Part shown: one piece after another, positions 54,055-64,000 of the stretch | Layout: each line of letters opens with the position of its first letter | How positions within the stretch are numbered: the stretch's first letter is position 1 | Source: Tricholoma matsutake | Lineage: Eukaryota; Basidiomycota; Agaricomycetes; Agaricales; Tricholomataceae | DNA: 64,000 bases | Assembly (NCBI GenBank): GCA_026075535.2 | Contig: AP026544.2 | Location: 10,106,001-10,170,000, forward strand | Reading direction: 5' to 3' | Position numbers and translations under genes: made by a program | Notes under the pieces: generated by a model | Told to the model about the DNA's origin: nothing | The model's database searches: none | Seen by the model: only the letters and a program-made list of their open reading frames with translations

Positions 54055-56869
54055 CAGTCGACTCCCTCATAACCCATACCTCCAATAACCCATACTCCCT
54101 CAGACCCCATAGGTTTTTGGAATGACGGAGCTGGTATGCAGAGAATTTTGCACATAACCCATAACTCTCTGATACCCAATACCCCATAGCTCCTGTCAAG
54201 CAAAACCCATACATTTTTGGTGGGGCATGCCCTTGCGTACAACCCCTCTTCGTTGTCTTTTGCGTATTAAAGGAGTAAAATAAAAAATTTGGTGAGCGTT
54301 GTCAGGCCCTGAGCGACCCTTTTCCGGACTTTGTGCCATCACGCCCAAACATTGGCTGCCACCACTGATTACCTGGTCACCCACTCATTTATATATTACT
54401 GTGCCTTGTCAGCACATGGATGCGAGCCACTCCCCTCGATCTTACTCAATGTAGTTTAGTTTAGTTATCTACAAGGACCATGTATTGTGCACATTGACCC
54501 ATTACAATTTTACTCGTTGACTCATGCCTCTAAAACCTCTCGAAATCTTGAAAAAAGGTCTCAAGACCTTACAGAAGCAGGTTCGGTCAAAGAAGGACCA
54601 ACTTCAAGCTCGTCTGGTGGAAAAGAAGTCAATTTCATCGCAAGATGAACATTGGTTGGATCACGAAGCAAATTTAGTTGATGAGCATCGGGTGATAGGT
54701 GTTTTGGAGGATGCTTCAGACTATGAGGAGGGTTTGAGAAGACTAAATGGAGAGGAGCAGAGCATGGTTCAGAGACTGCGAGAGGTGGCTGGTGATCTTG
54801 CAAAAAAGGCAGGAAACAAGCAGAAACATATGCAAAATGTTGAAATTCCAAAAATTGACATGCATTGACAACCTTTTGAAGGTCCTGAACCTAAACCAAA
54901 GGAGAATGAACAAAAAGAGGCAAAAAAAGGTGAAATGCCAGTCTTCACAAAGAAGGAGAACGCGACATTAGCACAGCGCATTGAAGTTCTGGATTGGCAC
55001 CATGCAAACAGCAAGAACCAGTCAAAAACAGCAAAGCACTTCAATAGGATTTACCCCAACTTGAAAATCAAGCAGCCACTGGTCTCCTTGTGGGTGAAAG
55101 ATGAACAAAAGTGGCGGGAGGAATGGGCAGAGAATGATGCGGCGCGGTCAGCAAAGTGTACTCGCCAAACACAACACCCAGAGGTCATGGAGATGATGGA
55201 TCTTTGGGTGGCAAAGGCCATCCATGATGGAATCCAGTTGACGGGTGAAGTTCTACGCCAAAAATGGACGAGGTTTGCAGATCTGGTGGGAATACCGACA
55301 GATGATCGCCTCAATTTGAGTGAAGGCTGGTTGTCCCAGTTCAAGGGAAGGAATGGGTTGAAGCAATTTAAGCGCCATGGCAAGGCTGGTTCTGCAGACC
55401 AAGAGACTGTTGAGAGGGAGAAACAGCGAATCAGAGAGCTTATTGCACAGTATGGGTACCAGCTTCGCAACATTTTCAACATGGATGAAACAGGGTTATT
55501 TTATGCGTGCATAACTCATTCAATAACTACCTACTCATACCTCAATGGTGCTGATTCAGTGACTTGGAACAGGATGCCTCCAGACCATGGATTAGCTGAT
55601 AAACGATGCCCAGGTGTTAAGGGTAAGAAGGTCAGACTGACCTACACCTTCACATCAAATGCCGACGGTTCTGAGAAACTGCTGGCGTTCATTATTGGAA
55701 AAGCAAAGAAACCTCGTGCATTTGGAAACAAGACGGGAACACAACTTGGTTTCTACTACCGTAACAATGCGAAAGCGTGGATGACAATAGCCCTCTACCA
55801 GGAGTGGCTTCAGGAATGGGATCGTGAGCTAGAGAGACAGAACCAGAAAGTTTTGCTCTTGCAGGACAACTTCTCAGGCCACATCATACCAGAAAACCTC
55901 CAGAATATCCACGTCAAAAACTTTACACCAAACCTCACTGCTCATATTCAACCGATGGATCAGGGGATCATCCAATGCTTTAAAGCTCACTACCACAGAC
56001 AATATATCGAACGTGCGATCAATCATTATGACAGAGGAATCACTCCATCGGAAATCTACAACATCAACCAACTGCAAGCCATGTGTCTCGCTGATGCTGC
56101 ATGGCGTGAGGTGGATACGACTACAATCAGACACTGCTGGCAAAAGGCCAACATTCTTCCCCCTACCCAAACCCCACCTGTCCAACCTATGATCGCCATC
56201 TCAATGCTCATCAATTCAAATACTGTTTGTGACTTGCCTGTGTCCAGTGATGAAAACTCAATCAAGATTGTCGAGAAACAGGTGGAGTCTGCTTTGGATG
56301 AATTGGTATCAACTGGAGTGCTCCAGGCAAGTAACAGAATGGACATTGAATCACTGCTCAACCCAGTAGCCGAGTCTTGGGTCATAGATGAGACAACAGA
56401 CAAAGAAATTTATTAGGCCATTATTGATGCAAGGCAGGCACAGGAAAACGGCATCATTAATGGTGGAGACGACGATGCCAATGATGATGGTCCCATCGAA
56501 GATTGTCCTACGTGTCGTGATGCCCTGCAGGCAGCATCGGTCATCAACAGATACATTGAACACCTTGATGATCCTGTTGCATGGAAGTTGGAAGCTCTTC
56601 TCAGCTCTTTTGGACGGCAAATGTGCTTGGACATGTCTTGTTCCCAGGTTTCTACTTCTATAACTGACTATTTTTCCTTTCAATAATTTACAACAGATTG
56701 CTGTGAAGGAGGAGACAAGTTTATACAAGTTTATACCATAGTACATCTCGGAAATTTTTTGTTGAATTTTGGGAGGCTATTTTTAGTACCTCCTTGGAAC
56801 CCCATACTCCCTGAAACCCCATAGCTCCTGGCCATGATAGAAGGGTATGGGTTATGAGGGAGTTGACTG
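54055..56869 (+). mobile_element. Pogo/Tigger-type DNA transposon
   Basis: 2,815 bp, ends CAGTCRACTCCCTCATAACC inverted, flanked by the TA duplication (54053-54054 and 56870-56871). It carries one transposase gene. Confidence 0.93.
54524..56685 (+). pseudogene. Pogo-type transposase with DDE domain, two nonsense changes
   Basis: One frame runs from ATG 54524 to TAA 56683-56685, broken only by TGA 54866-54868 and TAG 56414-56416. A 66-bp intron with GT-AG ends (55507-55572) joins LFYA to MPPDHGLADKR. The N-terminal 115 residues form a charged coiled coil. A CENP-B-like DNA-binding region follows with NRIYPNLKIKQPLVSLW, RFADLVGIP and LSEGWLSQFKGRNGLK. The DDE domain has NMDETGLFY, VLLLQDNFSGH and IQPMDQGII, the three expected Asp. 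The C-terminus ends QVSTSITDYFSFQ, a PCNA-binding-like motif (I-x-x-[YF]-F), seen also in the pogo transposase family. If the two stops did not block it, it would be active on the TA-flanked ends. Confidence 0.92.
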
Positions 56870-57625
56870 TAGATGCATGGCTTGCTTAAGTATAAGTCGG
56901 CTTAAGCACCATATCTCCTTAAGCTCATTAAGCCCTTTGAACAATGCTTAATCCACATAAACTTTGAATCAAACTCAGACTTAGTCATTAATTTAGTTCA
57001 TCAATTTAGTCAGGTGTTCAAAGTTCAAAGTTTGCCACATTATGTTAAACACTGGTTATGCTGCTACTGCCTGCACCAGAGAAGTTCACATAATATAGAA
57101 TGAAGCAATTTGAGGCCATAATATATGGTTTCCAAAGGGTGGAAGTGTCAGTAGAGACATATTTATATTATTGTTATTTGTTTGGCACCTTAATTGGGTG
57201 CTTAAGCTTGTTTATAAGCTGGCTCATGGACTGCTTAAGATGCTTATTGAGTGCTCAGTGCTTAAGCACATTAAGTAGTCCTATCCCTGTTTTGAGATTG
57301 AAGGTGCTTGAGCAGGAAGGGTGCTCAAGCTTGGTGGGTCTGCTTGAGTGGGGAGCTTGCTTGAGCAGAGAGCATGCTTGAGCAAGGTGGGTGCTTGAGC
57401 AGGAGGGTGCTTAAGCAAGAGTGGGGATAGTGTTTGAGCAGAAGGATGCTTGAGTGGGGAGGGTGCTTGAGCAGGGAGGGTGCTTTAGCAGCATGGTTGA
57501 GACAGGACATGAGCTCAGGGTGTTCAATTATTGTTTCTGTGCATACAATATTACAGGCAATATGTGCTTAAGCTGACTTATATTTAAGCAAGCTGTGCAC
57601 CTACATCTTAGGTTGCTTAAGCAAA

Positions 57626-58454
57626 CTCCCTATAGATTCATTATGGAGACAGACAAGCACTGAAAAGAGGGAGGGCACATCAGAAATGTCAGGGTTAACT
57701 ACACAGCACTACATAGTGCTCCATAGCATCATAGTGTCACAACATGGTTCTGTAATTCTGTAGAACTGCATAGCACCCTACCTTGTCTACGTAGTCTCAT
57801 TAGGCAAGTGCACAGGTAACCCACAGGTACTTTTGAGCATACCCATACCCATACACACATCTACCCATACACACATCTACCCATACACACATCTACCCAT
57901 ACCTGCATCTACCCATACCCATGTCTACCCATACCCACATCTACCCATACCTGCAACCCATGGGTCATGAGTGGTGGGTGATGGTGGGTATGGGTTTCAT
58001 AAGATAGATTTATCTAATTATATACTTATAATTATTAATCAAACCACCCTACATATGCATGGGGTGGAAGGTGGGCCCAGAGAAACAAAAGAAAAAAAGA
58101 AACAGTCCAGGAGTATGTGTGCCCCCTGGGCCAGAGAAAAGAAAGAAAGAAAACACCCAGGAGAAGAGGGTCTCCTGGGCCTGGTGTTGGTGTTGATAGT
58201 AGTTGTGCCATCCCCCCTCTTGTCATTGTCCCCCCTCTTGTCATTGTCCCCCCTCTTGTCATTGTCCCCCCTCTTGTCATTGTCCCCCCTCTTGTCATTG
58301 TCCCCCCTCTTGTTGTTGTCCCACCTCTCTCTTTGTTGTCCCTCTCATCATTGTCTCTGCTCCCTCCTACCCACCCTGTGAGCAGGGGCTTGCAGCAGTG
58401 GTGGTGGTGCATTCCCCTCAGTTGTCATCATTGTCATAGGTCTACCCACAATTG
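57626..58454. repeat. Minisatellites and a palindrome body fragment
   Basis: 57850-57960 has a 16-bp tandem repeat ACCCATACACACATCT with about 6.5 variants, paired with an inverted GGGTATGGGT. 58208-58322 has six units of an 18-bp repeat, TCCCCCCTCTTGTCATTG, that creates a low-complexity open frame. Between them are GGGCCCAG...CTGGGCC arms (58072-58175) and GTGAGCAGGGGCTTGCA (58378), related to the palindrome bodies elsewhere. Confidence 0.75.
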
Positions 58455-59158
58455 AATGTGTATTGATAGGGTATGATCCAAAGTCTAAGTCATATCAATG
58501 TTATAACTGTGCTACAGGAAAAATCCACAGCTCCTACCATGTGAGGTTCCTTGAAAGTCATGATGGCCATCTACCCCTTTCACCAACCAATTTGGGAAGT
58601 GACAAATTAGTCAAGCATAATGCAGAGGATGAACACACCCTTAGGCCTTTGTCACCAAATGACAATAATGATGATGAACCATTCACAGAACACCATCCAC
58701 CTGATCACAATGACCAAGGCACAGTTGATCTGCCACATCCTGAAACCACCACACCACTCATTGCACATACCCATCCCTACTGAGAAACATCCAGATGGGA
58801 GACCAGACATCTCTAGAACTGCAGCAGCTGTTCAAGATTGAAGGAAAGTGCAAGATGGCACAACAGGAACAAAGGTAGCTGTAAGGATGGCTGACCCTGA
58901 TTGAACATCAGATCCAGCAATCAATCATGATCATGACATCATCACAGAACTATTCAACAACCTTGACTCAGTGATCAGGTGCATCAATTCCATGCCTTGA
59001 TCTCGGAGATGGCAGATTTTGATCCTGAATCACTTCAATTTGAGGATGATCCAAAAATGTAGGAGGAGGCTAGAAGTTCTGTTGATGCTGAGAGATGGAG
59101 AGAGGGTGATTTGGAAGAGCTGAAATTGCTAGATGACATGGGTGTTTACAAGCTCATC
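58455..59158 (+). pseudogene. Copia Pol, integrase-RT linker (left of hAT element)
   Basis: It starts near the end of copia integrase with IGYDPKSKSYQCYN and HVRFLES, then a variable linker, then SVDAERWREGDLEELKLLDDMGVYKLIPWN, the block just before RT. Two or more stops are present. It continues at 63692 after the hAT-like element, so this is one element cut in two. Confidence 0.85.
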
Positions 59159-59188
59159 CCCTGGAATAGTGTTGCTGCGGCTTGGCTA

Positions 59189-60532
59189 CAGTTGCGGACA
59201 AACAAACACAACAATTTTTGGTGACCCAATTTTGGAAGCTGGCACAAACATCTGGAGCCCTCAAAAATCATCAAAATGTGTAGAATAGAGCCTAATGAGG
59301 ATAATTCTACAAGCCAATTTCCCTATTTCAAAAAATTTGGGTTAGGTACCTCAAAAATTTGGCCGCCCCCTGAAAAAAATCGGTAAAATCAGGGAAAATA
59401 GTGCAATCGACTCCTTTTGATTAGCTGCATCCGATCCTGTGATAAATTCGAGGTTACATTAAATTGATTGCCCATAATAAAAAGAATAAACTTCACCAAA
59501 AAAGGAAATTTTTACCAGTAACCTATGGAATCAACTTTGTTCCATCTTCCTAAGCTCCTGGAAGTGCCTAGATATTTGACAAGGCATTATAAAGGAGGAA
59601 AATAACCTATCATAATTGTCACATGCTTTGGAATAATCATGTGACATTAACAGTAGTTGAAAGTCTGAACTTCATTTAAGTTATGAAGTGTGTGGTGACA
59701 GCCGAACTAATAATAAATTGTGTTTGTGCGTAGCCAAATGACTGAGGCGATGACAAAATATCACATATGCTGAGTCGGAAATAAGCCAAAAATAGCTGAA
59801 TGAAAAGAAATGCCCGAATGCAACTGAACCACCTGAACACCACCACATTCTCACATCCGGCTGTTTAATGATTATTCTCTGATTTCTCATTGATGTCACA
59901 AATATGTACTGCTATGATTTTTTTTATTGTTCTTTCTGCATTTTTGCTTTACCAATCAATCACCAATTTTTCACTGCTCTCATTTAAACCCTTGGCATTC
60001 TATGCTGCATTGTTCATGCAATGATTGTGTCAAATAAGATAGAAGCCTAAAAGTACCAGGCATGGCTAACAAAATTTACCTGGTACATAATAAGCACTGC
60101 AATGTAGATTTACATTCCATTATTTTGAGCATAGGACAACTTCAAAACATTTGCATGTACTAAGTATTAAAGTAATCCTGTGTGACACACAGTTGAACTT
60201 CAAACCTAGCTTCAAGTTGAACATTGATCTCACGCAAGGATCGCACAACTCAAAAAGCTGCCAAATGGAGTTATTAAAAGAGTTCCATCAATTACACATT
60301 GATCAAGTTAGGGAATGAACTATTTTTGCTGCTCAAATCCCTCAAAAGGGGTGCAAAATGTTGCAAAATTTTGCTCAAAACATTTGGCCACCCTAAAATG
60401 TCATGGGAAAAATTTCGGAGATAGGTTTTTTGACATATTTTGATGAGCTGAATCCAAATCTGAAGTCAGTTTGTCCCAGAAAAATCCCGATCATGAGATA
60501 TCAAAATTGTCATGTTTGTTTGACCGCAACTG
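59189..60532. mobile_element. Mariner/pogo-type non-autonomous element
   Basis: Ends CAGTTGCGGACAAACAAACA and, inverted, CAGTTGCGGTCAAACAAACA. The left flank is TA and the right flank TC, so one TA copy may have changed. The AT-rich interior has no gene. TTTGGCCGCCCC and TTTGGCCACCCT lie symmetrically inside. Confidence 0.75.
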
Positions 60533-60699
60533 TCCCTGCAAGCCAGCTTAGGTAAGCCATGGCTAAACATCAACTCGGCTATTGTCAGCTTTTATAGCCA
60601 GTACATCCAGCTTGGCTAGGCTAAGCTGGTGGTTATAGCCGGCTTGTAGCTGCCAATGTGACACAATGTTGATCAACAATGTGTTGCTGCCACATCCAC

Positions 60700-62300
60700 T
60701 TCCCTTTCTACCACCACCATCAGCCCAAATGACAATTGCATTGTTTGGGCCTTAAGTAAGTTTTTTTCATTTCTTGTTTTTATTAAATGTATTTTTTTCA
60801 TTAGTTAGGAACTATTTTACTCCAAATGGGGCAATGCAGGCCCAAACAATGTGATCATCATTTGGGCCCTAGGCATGTTTATTTTTGTTTGTTTCTTGTT
60901 TTCACCAACTGACTAAATGTATTTTTGGAGCTATTATACTTCAAATGAGGAACATCAATGCAATAAAGGCCCAAACAATGATTGCATCCTTTGGGACTGA
61001 AGTAAGTTTTTTTTTGCTTGTTTTTATCAACCGGCTAACTGTAAGGTAGGGCTCATTCACATCCAACCACATCACGTGGTTGAAGAGTAACAAGCTGTCA
61101 CAAATTACCACTTCTCTAATTACTACTTCCCATAAGAGTTTCTCTCAAATGTAAAACCTAAAGTCAATAAAAAATTGTTTTATGAAGAAGCTCTAGGTGC
61201 TTGATCACTCAGTTTTAATGGAGGAGGAAAGTTATTAGATATGCAATGAGTGATTTACAGGTATTGCTAAAAATGGGTATATGGTTGATCTAAACCCAAT
61301 AACTTCCCACCTCTTTGAAAATTAAATGATCGAGCACCTAGAACCTCTTTGGAACACAATTCTGCAATGGTTTTAGGTTTTACATTTGAGAGAAATACTT
61401 ACAAGAAACAGTAATTAGAGAAAGGTCATTTGTCACTCCTCAACCACATGATGTGGTTGGATGTGAATGAGCCCTACCTTAATTCTTTAGGAACTCTATT
61501 TTACTGCCAATAATGTGTGCCATCATGATACACCAACATCCAATGACCACCACACTACCCCCTCCCCCCTGTCTCAATGGGATGTGAGCACATTGATTAC
61601 AGACAAGAATGTGAAGGGGATGCGGAGAGAGATGCAACACAGGCCCAAATGATGATTGCATCGTTTGGGCCCTAGGTAAGCTTTTCTTTTTGTTTGTTGT
61701 CCTTATCACCTAACTAACACAATTGTCGGCTTGCCACTGCACCACCATCAATGTCGCCTCTCCCTCTCTCCCTACCACTTCTACCACCCGGGCCCCTGAC
61801 AACTGACAATGACAATGATGATGGGCAATAGGGGCGGGTTGATGGAACGGCGATGGGAGGGGACAGGGACAAGGAGATAAATGGAACAAAAAAAGGCCCA
61901 AAAGATGTTGTCGACATCTCTTGGGCCACAGGTACGTCATTTTGCTTTTCTCATTTCATTTTCATTTTACTGATAGTTTTTTAGGTACTAATTTTAACTA
62001 GTGACAATGGTGACGATGGCAGCTAGCCAACGAAAATGACATGGAAGGATAGCAGGAATGAGGCAGGACAACCGACAATGACCAACATGACGAAGATGAG
62101 CAATAGCAGCAGGGTGATGGAATGGTGACAAGAGGGGACAGGGAGGGTACAAGGAGATAAACAGAACAAAAAAAGGCCCAAGAGACATTGTCGGTGTCTC
62201 TTGCGCCACAAGCAAGTCTTTTTCTTTTCTGGTTTCTTTTTATTTTTACTAATAGCTATTTTAGGTACTATTTTTGACTATTGACAACGATGGGATGGGA
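60700..62300 (+). repeat. Array of palindromes each followed by an intron-like segment
   Basis: Six exon-like blocks end in a palindrome (arms GGCCCAAA and TTTGGGCC, or GCCCAAGAGA and variants) and pass into intron-like sequence. Donors AAGTAAGT, GGCATGT, AAGTAAGT, GGTAAGC, GGTACGT and AGCAAGT lie near 60755, 60892, 61001, 61674, 61932 and 62212. Branch-like CTAAC, CTAAA or CTAAT and acceptors such as TTAG-GAACT and TTAG-GTACT follow. Blocks start (G)GAACTATTTTACT or GGTACTA. No open frame spans the blocks. Confidence 0.6.
61044..61479. mobile_element. MITE, 436 bp, inside an intron-like segment
   Basis: Inverted ends AGGTAGGGCTCATTCACATC, flanked by TA (61042-61043 and 61480-61481). Taking it out restores CTAACTGTAATTCTTTAG-GAACT, the normal end of the intron-like unit. 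Confidence 0.88.
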
Positions 62301-62639
62301 GGACGAGACAACAAGGAGGAAAACAATGACAGCATGACAGGGAGATGGGGGACAACAACAGGGGTATGCACAATGGGGTTACGCATGAGGGGGCATGTAC
62401 AACCCAGAGAGGGGATGAACAAAAGATGGCAGAGAGGGAGCAAGACAACGACCAGGAATGGGGGGACAGCGATGACATGGGGACATTGGGATGGCAGAGC
62501 AGAGGGATGAGGCCAACCACCACTGCTGTGAGCCCCTGCTCCCAGGGTGGATGTGCAGTGGTTTTGATGAAAGGGGGAGGGATGGACACCCATGATGACA
62601 TGATGCAACCCTCGCGGTTTGCGAGGCTTTTGTTCACTA

Positions 62640-63520
62640 TGTATTTAATTATGCTGTAGTTCTGCTCCCCTCCCTACTGAGGGGAGGGAATATATTTATA
62701 TTATTTAAATGATACTCCCCTTGCATTTGCAAGGGTAGTGTATAAACAACAAATTGTATATATAATTCAGGCTGAGCATTCTAAATCAATGAAGATGTAT
62801 TCTATGGATGGATTAGAGGCCTGGGGACTGTTTCCTCTGTGAAACTCATGCAAGAATTTGATGGGACCATGGTGTATCTAGATCATTGCAATTCAAAAAT
62901 GTGAACACCATATCAATGTCTAAAATGCTATGGTGCATCCACCAAATTCTTTCTTGAGTTTCACAGGGGAAACAGTAGGCCCCCTGATTTCTATAGAATA
63001 CATCCATCTCTTGAAGGCAATTGTCAAACCACATCCCTCATGTTGAATGCAAGGGAGTGGGGCACAATATAATTACCTACACAAATGAGAGAATGATATA
63101 CATAAAAACCAAACCCCTTGCATTCAGCACCATGGGGGGAAGGGTAACAATGTTATTTAAAAACAAACCCCTCCCCGTGCAAATTTGGGGGGGAGAGGGA
63201 CGTGGCCCCACTCGTGTCGGTCCCATCCTGCCCACTGTCTCCTCCCTTGGTCACCCTGGTTCTCTTCCATGCCATTGCTCTCATCGAACCTAAACATGAA
63301 ATGAAAACATCAATTGAAATGAAATGATGAACTTAAAAAAGAAACATTACCTAGGGCCCACACAACACAGGCATCATTTGGGCCCAATGTTGTTGATTTG
63401 TGGTGGTTGGTGGCTTTTGTTGACGTGGGAATGGGTGTGGGAGTGGTGGTGGTGGCTGTTGACAGAGTGGTAGTGGTGGTGAGGGGAGAGGGAGAGGGTG
63501 GGTGGTGAGGTGGCAACAGA
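62640..63520 (-). repeat. Second palindrome body, inverted
   Basis: 62665-62740 has CCCCTCCC...GGGAGGGG and CCTTGCATTTGCAAGG hairpins. 63035-63520 resembles the left part of the 10-11 kb body (CCACATCCCTCA...GAGGGAGTGGGG). On the minus strand GGGCCCAAATGATGCC...GGGCCCTAG precedes GTAATG...TTTAGGTTCG (about 63350 to 63285). Low-complexity GGT runs lie at 63430-63520. Confidence 0.55.
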
Positions 63521-63691
63521 ATGCTTGATAACATGGCTTAGCCGGCTCCAGCCAGCTTCTGAGCCAGAATTGTAGCTTAGCTGAGCTGCAGCTATCCTCG
63601 TGCCACAGCTCAGCTCAACTTTGGCTAAAACTGGCTCAGCTATCAGCTTAAACCAGCTCTGAGCCAAAGCTGTGGCAACACTACCCTGGAA

Positions 63692-64000
63692 TGATGTACT
63701 GCAAGGGAAGCAAATCCAAAAAGGGAAACTGGTTTTCCACATCAAGTGGGACGAGACTGGAAAAGCCATTAGGTGGAAAGTACATCTTGTTTTCAAAGGT
63801 TTTGAACAGATCTATGGAAAGGATTACACCAAGACTACCTCACCAACAGCACACATGGAATCCTGGCAGATACTTTTGCACCTGGCAGCTTCTCTAGGTT
63901 GGGATGCACAACAAATTGATGTAAAAACTGCATCCCTCTATGGACTACTATCAGATGATGAAGTGCAATACATGCACAACTGGTGTAGACCCAATCGGGT
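63692..64000 (+). pseudogene. Copia Pol, RT start (right of hAT element, runs off the window)
   Basis: The frame WNDVLQGKQIQKGKLVF, HIKWDETGKAIRWKVHLVFKG, YGKDYTKTTSPTAHMESW and AASLGWDAQQIDVKTASLYG is the start of copia RT and fits directly onto the block at 59158. It is open to the window edge apart from possible substitutions such as H for R. The rest lies outside. Confidence 0.9.

Larger units (their letters stand above)
54031..57625. mobile_element. TTAAGC-rich element with inverted ends, carrying a pogo element
   Basis: Inverted ends TTTGCTTAAGTAACCTTAGA on the left and TTTGCTTAAGCAACCTAAGA on the right (minus strand). The interior right of 56870 is packed with GCTTAAGC and TGCTTGAGCAGG-type motifs (57180-57490). 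A pogo element (54055-56869) is nested close to the left end. No target duplication was found and no gene of its own. Confidence 0.6.
59167..63683. mobile_element. hAT-like non-autonomous element, 4.5 kb, carrying palindrome bodies
   Basis: Ends TAGTGTTGC and GCAACACTA, with an exact 8-bp duplication CCCTGGAA (59159-59166 and 63684-63691). Subterminal regions are rich in AGCTGAGCTGCAGC- and GGCTTGG-type motifs. Nested inside are a pogo/mariner-type element (59189-60532), an intron-like array (60700-62300), a 436-bp MITE and an inverted second body (63020-63500). No transposase. Confidence 0.88.

Noticed and set aside
57971..58455. Frames encoding repeated VPPLVI peptides
   Set aside because: A direct product of an 18-bp minisatellite that stays open in several frames; not a gene.

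Overview
The window looks like a repeat-dense chromosomal region of a filamentous basidiomycete, most likely an agaricomycete. The reasons are 50-65 bp GT-AG introns in every spliced gene, gypsy elements with chromodomains, a CACTA-type transposase with an unrelated companion gene, and a pogo-type transposase. The species cannot be fixed from sequence alone. About 85-90% of the 64 kb is transposable-element DNA. The only ordinary host DNA is an island at about 45-53 kb.

Layout. 1-1570 is the 3' end of a Ty1/copia element with its LTR. 1604-44858 is one deeply nested block. Its outer layer is a two-ORF element of unknown type (ORF1 1604-2807 and 7504-7616; ORF2 7623-8395 and 44363-44858). ORF1 holds gypsy A (2808-7498, target duplication GTCTC). 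ORF2 holds gypsy C (8396-44357, duplication AAGAG). Gypsy C is itself cut by an element with terminal inverted repeats and outward tRNA-like modules (9984-12229), a 17-kb CACTA-like element (13779-30728, duplication TGA), an LTR-like repeat (31426-33019), a copia solo LTR (35081-35400, duplication TGCTC) and an 8.76-kb DNA transposon with an 8-bp duplication (35438-44196). Inside the CACTA element a second LTR-like repeat is interrupted by gypsy B (19327-26759). The 8.76-kb transposon holds a 2.9-kb hAT-like element (40365-43266). Five nesting levels can be read directly from target-site duplications.

The host island carries a six-exon alpha/beta hydrolase gene (47324-48694), a small two-exon gene of unknown function (48972-49292), a broken piece of an importin-beta-3-like gene (about 50187-50392) and a two-exon secreted amidase gene on the minus strand (50939-52689), with several MITEs between them. 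From 53.6 kb the sequence returns to mobile DNA: copia fragments, a TTAAGC-rich element carrying a pogo element (54055-56869), and a copia gene cut by a 4.5-kb hAT-like element (59167-63683).

Almost all nonsense mutations in the transposon genes are TGA, usually where the homologous copy or family suggests CGA. This points to CpG methylation followed by C-to-T decay. The most unusual material is noncoding. GC-rich repeat bodies contain GGCCCAAA...TTTGGGCC palindromes, each directly followed by an intron-like segment (GTAAGT, CTAAC, TTTAG). The same kind of body occurs in several unrelated carriers, and in two of them it is flanked by outward-facing tRNA-like A/B-box modules. The gypsy elements also show a self-priming arrangement: the primer site is complementary to LTR sequence about 30 bp downstream of a TATA motif.
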